From NCBI GenBank assembly GCA_021234155.1, contig JAJEKV010000057.1:2945821-3009820 (forward strand): DNA of 64,000 nucleotides, in the 5' to 3' direction. Position numbers and translations under genes: made by a program. Below the pieces are notes generated by a model, which worked only from the letters and a program-made list of their open reading frames with translations, was not told the DNA's origin and made no database searches. Origin of the DNA: Isoetes taiwanensis. Its lineage: Eukaryota; Streptophyta; Lycopodiopsida; Isoetales; Isoetaceae. Each line of letters starts with the position of its first letter. Within the stretch, counting starts at the first letter, position 1. Positions 11,228 to 19,659 of the stretch are shown piece after piece.

Positions 11228-12397
11228 TCATCCAATTGGTGGAAGAGGCCTATCATACTCATAGTTGATGAACAACTCATCTCCAACTTCTATTGTTCGA
11301 ATAGCATATACCATGATGAACCCTTTCTTAACGTCTCTTGTAAAAAATTCTTCCTTCCCTCCTTGACATTCTACAAATTGACAATTACATAGTACATGAT
11401 CATCAATTGAACTATTGATAAACCCTGCAATATTCCCATGGTGCAATGGGCCTTCCCTAACAGATTGTGCATTGGAATTCATTCCGTAAATTCTCATGCG
11501 CCAAGCATGTTGCGACAATTTTTGCCATGTGTCCCAATCATATTCAGGGCCTACATATGGCATTAGCGGAACAATTGTGCCTCGGATGGACCTCTATTCG
11601 TGGTGGTCGAGATAAGCCCCAATCCTCGCATTTGGACACTTATGATCACAGCATTATTATATATCTCCTTCCCCAATAACTGAACTCATTATCATACACA
11701 ATGGGATGCTCTACAGGCCACAATCCAAAGGTCTTGCGCTCTTTATTGAAAGGACGAATTAAACGACGATGCTCTTTTGGAATATCTTCCTTCTCCAAAG
11801 ATTCCAAATCTTCATATGATAAATCTATGACACGAAGATCATTTAATGCTTTGGCTCTTCTAGTTCTATCACGTAGAGGAAGACTTCTAGCAGAAGAATG
11901 ACTGCGACAACCACCATTGATGAAGGAATTGGTTGCTCCAATGTTATTTGCCTCTATAGATAACATCACGCCAAAATCCACACTTATTCTCGATGATACC
12001 TCATCATCTACCTATAAGTTTATCTCTTAATTTAATAACAATAAAAGTAATTAAAATCATATGTAAAATCTAGAGTTTAGATAAGCACCTCATATCCAAC
12101 ACGAGCATCTGATGTTGTTGGAGCTTCATATCTTCCCCACTTAATGAGATGATCAGTAACGATTGATCTGAAACGCCTCTTTTGGCCGACACATCGTGTG
12201 CAATCACAAATGATCTTATCCGTCTAGTATCATGAGCAAAATCATTACTAATTTGACTTAGGTGAATATTTAAAGAAGCTTACCCCCAAAAGAGGATGCT
12301 CATTCTCTGGCTCTCTTCTGCGAACAACATCCTCTATAATCTTCAAGGTACGCTCCACCCGACGATCAGGACGACTATGAGGAGCACTATGATCCAT
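11228..12397 (-). CDS. SET-domain protein with N-terminal zinc motif, encoded in the CACTA element
   Basis: Three minus-strand exons: 12284-12397 (starts ATG, MDHSAPHSRPDRRVERTL), 12089-12223 (IICDCTRCVGQKRRF...VTDHL, like the C-x-C-x2-C...H module at the head of plant CACTA transposases) and 11228-12011. The last exon encodes a SET fold: IISVQMRGLGLISTTTNRG (GxG, about 11600-11630), GTIVPLMPYVGPEYDWDTW (Y-x-G), HHGNIAGFINSS (N-H-S-C motif, here N-S-S) and KKGFIMVYAIRTIEVGDELF then INYEYDRP (E-L-x3-Y). It ends in TGA at 11228. SET domains transfer methyl groups from SAM to lysines. The histidine of NHSC is replaced, so activity is doubtful. Single-base shifts near 11667 and 11590 break this copy. 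Whether it is a separate gene or spliced into TNP2 (exon at 11049) is unclear. Confidence 0.5.
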
Positions 12398-12479
12398 CTC
12401 ACGATGTAATGGAATGATCTCCTAGGCGCACGAAAACTCCTCCACAAATTAGGGGAAAAAGTGTTTCGGGATTTTTTTC

Positions 12480-12822
12480 TTTTTTTAAATCGTATCAGAC
12501 GTCGCAAATGTGACATTTCACTTGCGACGCGTCACGTCGCAAATGCGACGTGGCACGTATAATATGCAACGTACCACGTTTCACATGCGACGTCGCACGT
12601 TGCCCCTGCGACGTGCCACGTCGCTTAACTTTTAACGGCCACATTGCCATGTCAGCTGCCACATAGGATACCTTTGCGACGTCTGACGAAACGTTTCACT
12701 AGCGACGTGGAACGTCGCATGTACGACGTCGTTTGAATTTTGCGCGACGTCATTAGAACGCGCGAGAATTTTGCGACGTGGGCGTTTCAAATACGTCGCA
12801 AACAGTCCATTCTCTAGTAGTG
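12480..12822. repeat. Right subterminal GCGACGT array and terminal inverted repeat
   Basis: Repeats of TTGCGACG, CACGTCGCAAATGCGACG and relatives mirror the left array and end in ...CTCTAGTAGTG. It is shorter (about 340 bp) than the left array (about 700 bp); such asymmetry is common in this family. The stretch 12398-12480 between it and the first SET-gene exon would be the 5' leader or promoter of the leftward-transcribed genes. Confidence 0.5.
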
Positions 12823-12825
12823 GTA
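12823..12825. repeat. Right target-site duplication of the CACTA element (GTA)
   Basis: GTA directly follows the terminal ...TAGTAGTG, matches 1227-1229, and restores the RPA1-like exon when the element is removed. Confidence 0.5.
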
Positions 12826-13217
12826 ATCGTTGTCTCGATTCGAATATCTTCAGTTTGGACCAACCCTTTGGAGACCTAAAAAAATGATAGGAAGCAGTTA
12901 AGTCAATTTTTTATTGTTCTCTTTTTTTTTTTAGAAAGTTTTGATAGGAGATGTTACCTTTTCAAGTTCTAGGTTGTTGTAGAAAGTTTTTGCTGCATCG
13001 TTAAACATCACGGTCTGCATTTGTGTTCTCTGCGCAAGGTTACTAGAAGCCTGCAAGGACGGTTGCAAGTTTATTCGGAAGGAAAGCAAACTCTTTTTCT
13101 GTGAGTTCTACCGTAAAAACTTTCCCTTCTTCATGCGATTTATTGATGTTCGCAACTGTTTGTTACACAAGCTTTAATGGTCCAATTGACTTGATAAGGG
13201 TGCAATTCTATTAGAAG

Positions 13218-14394
13218 GCACATCCCTTTATTGGTGGGTCTGTCCGATGTCCTGATGGGATAGTTTGTGATTCATCGACTTGCTCCATGTGTATATCATT
13301 AAGAAGCTTGATTGTGCTAAATATAAACGTAAAAATGAATATACATATTAGAACAACCTAGAACATTTGGGATGTTTTTGTGAGCTGTAATTGCATTTTA
13401 TTGCATGTGAACTAAATGAGGAGTAATATGGATAGAGAAGCCTAAGGGAACATGCAAAATGGGAGAGTTGGTGCAAGAAGAGAGACGTATCTAATTTATT
13501 GGAAGAAGATGGCAGTTATTACCTGTGTAATTGATATTTGATAAACTGTCGTAGCTCTTGCTGTTGGCGGTTGAGAGAAAAAAGGATGCTGCTGTAAGGA
13601 TTTTTATGGGTTTAGTGAGTTTACATGTGGCACACATGTATGTTCTGTGTGTTTACTTTCTGTTAACTGGACTGTGGTTTGTTTTTGTTATGATACATGG
13701 CTTCCAAGGGGTTTCTATGCTTATCTTTGTCGAGGGCGCTTGAAAAATGGCTCCGAATTTCTTCCGGGCGTGCAATAGCTGACGTAATAAATGGAAAGGA
13801 TATTGAATCTAGAGCGGAGTGGCAGTTCGAGAGATTGAAATTCCTCAGTTTGTGCAGAAGAAATGCATGATGCCAAAGCCGTAAAAATCAGAGCCAAGGT
13901 GAAAAGAGATTTCCAGTGTAATGCTGGTTCTTTTGAATCTCGTGAAATTTTATTAGACAGTGAAATGGAAGAGAACAGAGATGTCAATTTCTGTGACAAA
14001 TTGATGGTAGATGCTAAAAAACTGAGGCGACTTGTGGTGAAAATTTATGCCGGATTGTACTAGACTATGGTGTGGATTGGGGCTATATTAGAGATAACGA
14101 ATTTAACCTTATTTGGTCGGAAACCACACTGGATTGTTCTATTGAAGAGTTTGGGAGATTCATCAACAAACTTGACCAAAAAGAAACAAATTTAATGCTC
14201 CCTGAATATCGGCTAAATTAATGTATCCCTCAACCATCATAGTCCATGTAAAAAGGTCCGGCATATTTGGTTCTATTCAAATAGTTGAAATGGATCTGAT
14301 CTTTCACATGTGCATTTTCTGTATATTCACTAGTTAATTTGCCATAGAGTCAGAGTCTGCGAGAAAATCCTTTTTGAATTCATTCAGAACCGTG
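13218..14394. other. No confident gene; possible upstream part of the RPA1-like copy
   Basis: AT-rich sequence with short open frames only. By position it could hold 5' exons or introns of the minus-strand RPA1 copy, but I could not align any part to the RPA1 N-terminal domain. Confidence 0.5.
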
Positions 14395-14695
14395 GTTTTT
14401 ATGAAAGATATTCTGTTGAGAAAAACTTTAATTCATAACAGCGATCGATTCTAGACTGAAAAGGCTTCTTAGCTTTGGTTTATCCTGCGGTTCGTTAAAT
14501 TTTTCTAGGCTTTCTGTCCCCAAATAAATCGGTTTTGGTATTCGCCTACAGAAATTTAATGCTATCTCTGCAGTTTTTATAAAAGGTATTTAGAGAAATT
14601 TTGATTGATAGCAGGCATCAATTCTAACTGAGAAGGCTTCTTAGCTTTGATTTATCGCACTGTTGGTTAAATTTTTCAAATTTGTCGCTACTATT
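14395..14695. repeat. Diverged tandem duplication, unit about 178 bp
   Basis: The stretch 14395-14515 and the stretch 14572-14695 share GTTTTTAT.AAAG..ATT, GAGAA..TTT.GATT, AAGGCTTCTTAGCTTTG.TT and GTTAAATTTTTC in the same order. No coding potential was seen. Confidence 0.5.
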
Positions 14696-14879
14696 CGTGT
14701 GTTATTTGGGTAGCCCGCTATCATTTTTTTCTCTTTTGTTGCAGATCCATTCATTGCAGTTGCTTAGAGAAGAGTCCGTGCAAGTTTATTGAATTAGAAA
14801 TGTAAACAAACTGGTGCAAGTGAGGAAAAGAGAAGAGGATAAAGACGATAAAGATCTCTATTTATATACATGTAGCAGA

Positions 14880-15271
14880 CTTTTACATGTTGGATGGATA
14901 TCTAAGAAGCAAACCACCATTGCACGCTCTAGTGCTGAGGCAGAATACTTGGCACTTTCTCATGGTGCTAGAGATCCGTTGCTTTTTGCTCGGATTCTGG
15001 AATTTATCCATGTTCCTCCCAGTCTTCCTATTCTGGTCTCAATTGACAACCAGAGTGCTATGAAGCTGGCCATTGTTCCTGCTCACAGACCAAGAACACA
15101 CCATATACCAGTACATTATCACTATGTTCGCCATAGGAAGGCTTTATTCGTCTGGAATATCTCTCAACCAAGCAAATGCTAGCCGATACTTTTACCAAAG
15201 CTCTTCCTAGTGTGACCTTTTCTGAGCATCGACATTCCTTGGGCATTACAGACTTTCTTGTTTCAGCTTGA
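14880..15271 (+). pseudogene. Ty1/copia RNase H C-terminal fragment
   Basis: The plus strand encodes VGWISKKQTTIARSSAEAEY, then LALSHGA, SIDNQSAMKLA, HRPRTHHIPVHYHYVRH and, after a one-base shift near 15160, STKQMLADTFTKALPSVTF with a stop TGA at 15269-15271. These are the hallmark residues of the copia RNase H (S.KQ, RSS.EAEY, DN.SA, H.R..HI, ADIFTKAL). Only the last ~130 codons of pol remain. The polypurine tract and LTR follow directly, so this is the 3' end of a copia element truncated on its left. Confidence 0.5.
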
Positions 15272-15279
15272 AGGGGGAA
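15271..15279 (+). other. Copia polypurine tract
   Basis: AAGGGGGAA lies between the pol stop and the LTR start TGTTAAAATATTC; it is the plus-strand primer for reverse transcription. Confidence 0.5.
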
Positions 15280-15475
15280 TGTTAAAATATTCAAGCTGTG
15301 TGAGACTGACACATGTCCTAGGAGAGTCAAGCGGTTGGTTTCCCCGACTGATCTCAAGCGGTTGGGTTCCTGCCCAAGATAATCTGCCACTATATTTATT
15401 CTGTTGTATTCCTTTTGTTATGAGAGACAATCTAGAGTTTCGTCTGCATTCTTGTAGTTCTTGATTCTTCACATT
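15280..15475 (+). mobile_element. Copia 3' LTR, probably partial
   Basis: Starts TGTTAAAATATTCAAGC right after the polypurine tract. The right end is a guess at TTCTTCACA near 15473. No second LTR is visible for comparison. Confidence 0.5.
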
Positions 15476-15479
15476 ACAC

Positions 15480-17070
15480 ACACTTCGCATCCTGTTAGAT
15501 ATAAAGTTTGGATGGTTTTGACAGAAACCACAGAGATGGTTGTGTACTTGACTTTGTAGTTCTGTACATGAAATACTAATAAACATAAGTGAAATATGGA
15601 ACAGACAACTAAGATTGACGAATAAGCTCCAAGATGGTGCTATATTTTGCCTGCAACCTTTGCGTTCTCGATTGCGCTGTCAATGTCCAGAATTTGTAAA
15701 AGGCATTGAAGCTTGCACATGTCGGTGGATAACTTGCTTAGATAGGATCAAACGTCCAAGAGTTCCTTGGTAATTTCTGAGGCTTGGTTTCTTAGTTCCC
15801 TTATTGGAGTCATTGGAGGAACTGGTGGAGTCACCAAGACGTGGATGGCTTCGTCTTCAACAGTCCTGCCTGAGTCTCTTGGACGCTTAAACATGTCAGG
15901 TGCAATGGGATCCCGTGGGGGACCTATATCTGTTCCTGTCAGGACATGTTGATGGAACCCACAGCAAGGGCATGTGCCGATCAGCATGTGGGCAGTGCTT
16001 GAGGGGAGCCTGTTGTTTAGATTTAAAAAAAATAATAATAATTTGTACGCTGGGAATGTTACCTGCGCTTGATGACATCTTGTTGATTCTGGTTGTGTTG
16101 CTTTGCTTGAATCTACAAAGAGGTGGATCTTATATCATGCTTATGTATAAATAAGGCACTATTAGTTTTCTGTTAGTTTTCCATTTGTTATCGGTTGGTT
16201 CACTGGGGTATTTTTGGGAATAGAATCCACGTGTGGGTTGTGAAGTGTCTGTTGCTATTGATGTGGAAACATTTGTAGGTGTGTGCGAAATGTGTCCCTT
16301 GCGAACTATTTGTTTGGTGAAGGGTAAGCTAGTTAATTGTGTTGTAGTTATGCTGGGTTCATATGCACAGATGAAGATCGTTGACTCGAAATTGGCCTTG
16401 GGATTAAATAAAGTACAAAGTTTGGTTGGTAATTATTGTGAGATGAGGAAAAAGGGTGGAGGAAAAGAGCAGAGTACATCTGGTAAAAATAAGCCTGAAA
16501 AGCAAAAGGTAGTATACGGGCGACACCATACAAAGAAGTTATGACATGTGTCGCAGAGGATGACATGTGGCCGTGTCTATTATTAATAGAAATGTAAGGT
16601 CAAAGTGGAAACAATATGATACAAAAGAAGTTATGCTATGCACAATTGTAATATAAGGGGATAGTGGTTGACCGATCGTGGTGCCATAAAGGGGTGAGCT
16701 GTTTTATGTGAAATGAGACTTAAATGTTTTTTCATGATATGGAAGTTGATCTCCTCAAGCGTGTATAATGAGTTTTCATTTTGTGTGTAAGTAGGTTATA
16801 TATGCATGTTTTTAGGTTCCATTGGTATGCACGGAAATAAATTGTTGAGTGCAACAAGGGCAATTAAGATAAATGGTATAATTGAAATAGTAAGAAATAG
16901 ATTTTATATCTTTCTCAAATGAAGATATAGGAAATGAATTCTGTGTTCTTCTACGAATACCGGTATTGATACGCAAAGTTGGCGATATTATTATTGACAT
17001 AATATTGCTTTTGTACATAGTACCTCATGTTAATATATAGATTTGGAAATTTTATTGATAGAATGCTAAA
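15480..17070. other. No recognised gene; probable Helitron interior
   Basis: A minus-strand open frame at 15748-15987 (79 codons, starts MLIGTCPCCGFHQHVLTG) and a plus-strand frame at 16233-16544 (103 codons) have no family I recognise. The stretch lies between the helicase fragment and the RPA1-like copy, so it may be remnant Helitron sequence. An A-rich tract at 16024-16040 may mark an insertion point. Confidence 0.5.
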
Positions 17071-17074
17071 AGAA

Positions 17075-17510
17075 AAAGGAAATTCAATTATTTCTACAAT
17101 GGATATAGTCGTATTGAATATATCTATGGAGACTATTTTGTGTTCGTAATCGTTTCCAATCTTCTCTACGAATTCGAGAAAATCTGAGTTTGCAGCATTT
17201 CGAATTGGTTCATAAAGTTTAACTACTTTGAATGATTTTCATAGATGTGATGATTTTATCGATGCATTAACAATCGTTGTTCGTCCGGGTCCTTTGACCA
17301 CGGGGGCGACTTGTCTGAAGTCTCCTATGGCAATGAAGAACTTGTTTCCAAATGGTTATTGATTTTCACAAATTTGTTGCAAGAACTTGTTAACACTTTC
17401 GATGACGGCCTTGTTCGCCATTGGAAATTCATCCCAAAAATTATATCTTTGCCGCTTTTATAAGTTCCAAGGATCCCGAGTTCCTATCCATAAGAGAATG
17501 TAATCCTGTA
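17075..17510 (-). pseudogene. Helitron PIF1-type helicase fragment
   Basis: The minus strand reads LIKAAKI, FWDEFPMANKAVIESVNKFL, FFIAIGDFRQVAPVVKG, TTIVNASIKSSHL, KVVKLYEPIRNAANSDFLEF and VEKIGNDYEHKI. These match helicase motif II (WDE.PM), the following GDFRQ..PVV motif III and the NASIKSS.LW..F block specific to Helitron RepHel helicases, which unwind DNA for rolling-circle transposition. Stop codons interrupt it (one after ICENQ) and only about 140 codons survive. The left continuation is not recognisable. On the right it ends where the accessory ORF of the outer LTR element begins (about 17520). It lies upstream of and on the same strand as the RPA1-like copy, an arrangement known from plant Helitrons. 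Confidence 0.5.
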
Positions 17511-17519
17511 TTATTTTCG

Positions 17520-18662
17520 GCGAGGGTGCTCACCTCCAAGCTATCATCCGTCATTGTGTCCCTATACCCAGTCCAGGATCCCCCACCACTCAGCATACTA
17601 CTTATCAAGCATCCACCCACCAACCCTCCAATCCCATTCCTGTTAACCACCAGGCTGAGACTTCACGTCCTCATCCTTCTCCTGGTCACGCTCAAAATCA
17701 AGAAAAACCTATTTCTGTCTCCTCTTCCTCCACGGAAACCTCGCACTCAAATTCTCATCATGTTTCTCAGACGTCACAGTCTAATCGCCAACAGGGCCCC
17801 GCACCTCCACCTTCTCGACAGGCCCTGTATCAATATCAACAGGATGTACAAGCAGCTGTCCTTAAGCTCCAGGACTCGCAAGAAACCTTCATGAATGGCA
17901 TTCAAGCTTACATGGAGGCCACAGAAGCAGTTCACAGGGATCTCCAGACTGCCAACACCAAAGCTCAATCACTGGAAGACAGTCTTCAACAGAAGCATGA
18001 GGCTCTTTTACAGGCCCGTGAATCTCTCTTTTTTTTTTTTTTTTTTTTTGAAGGAATGACGTGAATCTCTCAAGGCGGAGCAAGAACAGACTAGCCTGCT
18101 TGCTGATCAACAGGCTCAATTACAGTCCACCATTCAAGACTTGTTAGAGCAGATCAAGACCAAGGACACAACCCTGGCCGACCTTCAAACAATGTACATG
18201 GATCTCTCTCAAAATTACAACAATCAGCTCAACGAGCTCAAGGGGCGAACGAAAGGCGCATCATTTTCTCTCGAAGGCCAATTATCCACGCTCCAAAATC
18301 AGGTAACGCCTCTCCAGGTTCAACTCACAGAGGCTCAAGAACAGAAGATCATTGATGATACAGAGATTGCCTCCCTTCGGCTTCAACTCCCAACTCCAGG
18401 GCAATCATCTTCACAGGGCACGCTCTCTCACAGACGGTTCCGTGATCAATCATGTCTCCCCGCCGAAAAAGATAATCGATCGTGAGACTTGAAAATCAAC
18501 TCCAAAGATGTCGCTCAATCATGGAAGAAGCACAAAATCAACATGAAGTATACATTGACCTTGTTCTCCGCATTCCTAAGGATTTTTTCACGCCTTCCAG
18601 CTATCTGGACTATGTGGTAGCCCGATGCCATCTTTTTCTTCTCAAGTGGTATTCGGCGAATG
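17520..18662 (+). pseudogene. Outer LTR element (OE): N-terminal half of the accessory ORF, coiled coil
   Basis: In the plus-strand frame, a Pro/Ser/Gln-rich segment (about 17560-17800) is followed by a long predicted coiled coil: YQYQQDVQAAVLKLQDSQET, LEDSLQQKHEALLQARESL, LADQQAQLQSTIQDLLEQIK, TLADLQTMYMDLSQNYNNQ. It then runs through YIDLVLRIPKDFF and SYLDYVVARCHLFLLKW to GGCGAATG at 18655-18662, where L2 interrupts it. The same protein resumes at 31453 (and in copy B at 58893) with DFLGFGLDLSIEDK in matching order. A homologous ORF lies downstream of integrase in the inner element (26561-29600), so this is a third ORF of an LTR retrotransposon. The left boundary is a breakpoint: no 5' LTR, gag or pol of OE is present. 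A 21-T insertion at 18029 breaks the frame. Function unknown. Confidence 0.5.
18029..18059 (-). mobile_element. Tail-only retroposed insertion, poly(A) plus 10 bp
   Basis: Twenty-one T followed by GAAGGAATGA (minus strand TCATTCCTTC then poly(A)), flanked by a perfect 12-bp duplication CGTGAATCTCTC at 18017-18028 and 18060-18071. This is a severely 5'-truncated target-primed insertion. Confidence 0.5.
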
Positions 18663-19062
18663 GAAGGAAGGAAGGAAGAAATTTTTAACGTCCGCGGAAC
18701 CCAATCGGGTTATGGGACCCAATACAAAAGAGAGGGCAAAAGCCCAGACTGAAACTCGGGGACCAAGCCCCATGACCAAACCAAAAAGGCCGAAGCCAAA
18801 ATCAAACGTGGGGACTAGCCCCAGTACAGAGAACTCGGGGGACTAAGCCCCGTAGCAAATCACAATACTAAAATGAAACAAAACAAGAGGGCCTATAAGC
18901 CCTAGCAGATCTCGAAGTCAAATCAGCTACACAGACACTGCCCATGGATCAAGTGGCCAGTGATCCCGAATGATAGCCTGGCCGCCTCTATACACAGCCC
19001 ACTTCCGGTGCAAACGAGCCTCGCGGACTCGACATAATTCATCCTTCCTGGACGGAGAAGGA
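18663..19062 (-). mobile_element. L2, LINE-like element, 3' segment
   Basis: On the minus strand this segment ends ...GGGTTCCGCGGACGTTAAAA then TTTCTTCCTTCCTTCC, that is a (CCTT)n tail against the target site GGCGAATG. The GACGTTAA just before a microsatellite tail is shared with the LINE at 2936-6345. Its body contains repeated GGGGCTTAGTCCCC-like units. It continues at 30139 after removal of the inner LTR element and its AAGGA duplication. No RT is visible, so it is an internally deleted or non-autonomous relative. Confidence 0.5.
19058..19062. repeat. Left target-site duplication of IE (AAGGA)
   Basis: AAGGA abuts the 5' LTR start TGTTAGTC and matches 30134-30138. Confidence 0.5.
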
Positions 19063-19659
19063 TGTTAGTCCTGTGCCTCCTGGTACAGGACTATTCATGC
19101 ATACAACGGACCAGGTCAAGCTCAAGGATCTCGGCCACCAATGGTCAGCCATCAAAGGCTCGCCAGAAGCCCAAGCGGCCAGACCACGCAGCGGTCAAAG
19201 CCTTTGGCCGCGTCAACAAGAGGCGCCGCTCCGGACAAGTGACGGCCCGTCACCGCCAGCGTCGGGCTGGCGTGATTCTAGGCACTTCAAGAGGCACCGC
19301 CAACATTCCTCGCAGAATCGGGCCTCCCTTCCGTGAGTCGGCACCGAGATCGGTCGAGTGTCTATATTGGGCCCAAGGCCATTGTACTATATATATGAGT
19401 AGAGCTAGCACATGAGTTTTAAAGATGAGTTTTGAGTCTTGTCTCCTTCATTTTTTTCTCTCTATTGCGAGAGCTCATGTATGTTCATCATTGATATCAA
19501 GGAAGCTTATCATCTTTCTCTCATTTGTTCTGTTTTCTTCTTCTTCTTCTCTTTCTTGCAAATCCCAAGCGTGACATAGTCCCCAGGACTCTCGTTAGAT
19601 CCACGGGTCCTCACAGGGGAGGGCTGTCTTCCAGGAGTTCCCAACCTGCACCCCAAACA
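19063..19659 (+). repeat. IE 5' LTR
   Basis: Starts TGTTAGTCCTGTGCCTCC and ends CCTGCACCCCAAACA. The first ~80 codons can be read as the C-terminal tail of the accessory ORF (GLFMHTTDQVK...). The U3/R part contains GGGCCCAAGGCCATTGTAC and a TATA box. Confidence 0.5.
19386..19397 (+). promoter_or_regulatory. LTR core promoter, TATA box
   Basis: TACTATATATATG, identical at the equivalent position in all five LTR copies in the window (near 29868, 32997, 57310 and 60462). Transcription would start about 30 bp downstream, near GAGCTAGCAC. Confidence 0.5.

Larger units (their letters stand above)
1230..12822 (-). mobile_element. CACTA (En/Spm) DNA transposon, complete ends, 11.6 kb
   Basis: The left end reads CACTACTACAGAAGAGGCC and the right end, reverse-complemented, reads CACTACTAGAGAATGGACTG; both continue into TTTGCGACGT. 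The 3-bp duplication GTA flanks it at 1227-1229 and 12823-12825, as expected for CACTA insertion. Removing the element and one GTA joins two halves of an RPA1 exon into the codons for NDYELTW, which independently confirms both ends. Inside, all on the minus strand, are a SET-domain frame, a TNP2 transposase and a TNPA-like gene. Both ends carry dense GCGACGT repeats. A LINE was inserted later into an intron of the TNPA-like gene. The intact termini and clean target site suggest a fairly recent insertion, although frameshifts in the SET frame argue against this copy being fully functional. Confidence 0.5.
1..13217 (-). pseudogene. RPA1: RPA1-like (replication protein A 70-kDa subunit) pseudogene, split by a CACTA transposon
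   Basis: RPA1 binds single-stranded DNA through OB folds A, B and C in replication and repair. Reading the minus strand, the pieces follow RPA1 order: 13073-13217 (HPYQVNWTIKACVTN, then EEGKVFTVELTE), 12958-13050 (QTVMFNDAAKTFYNNLE), 12826-12875 plus 922-1226 (domain A; NDYELTW, then GVTRRKLDNKEIPRRDITI), 728-852 (NIGVTLWAELALQVG), 598-675 (NPDTAVAHELRSW), 384-528, 155-309 (zinc module CHKKV...FWCNPCH) and 1-93 (GEVWASNFNEQGEQIFGH). Most borders have GT/AG introns. It is a pseudogene: a TAA replaces the conserved glutamine after LQVG near 790, single-base frameshifts lie in the 598-675, 12826-12875 and 13073-13217 pieces, and a transposon splits domain A. The N-terminal domain was not found, and the C-terminus runs off the window. 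Plant Helitrons often carry RPA1-like genes, so this may be Helitron cargo rather than the housekeeping gene. Confidence 0.5.

Noticed and set aside
11228..12397. SET frame as part of a host gene into which the CACTA inserted
   Set aside because: It lies well inside the element, on the transposase strand, and follows a transposase-type zinc module; the host target at both ends is RPA1-like.
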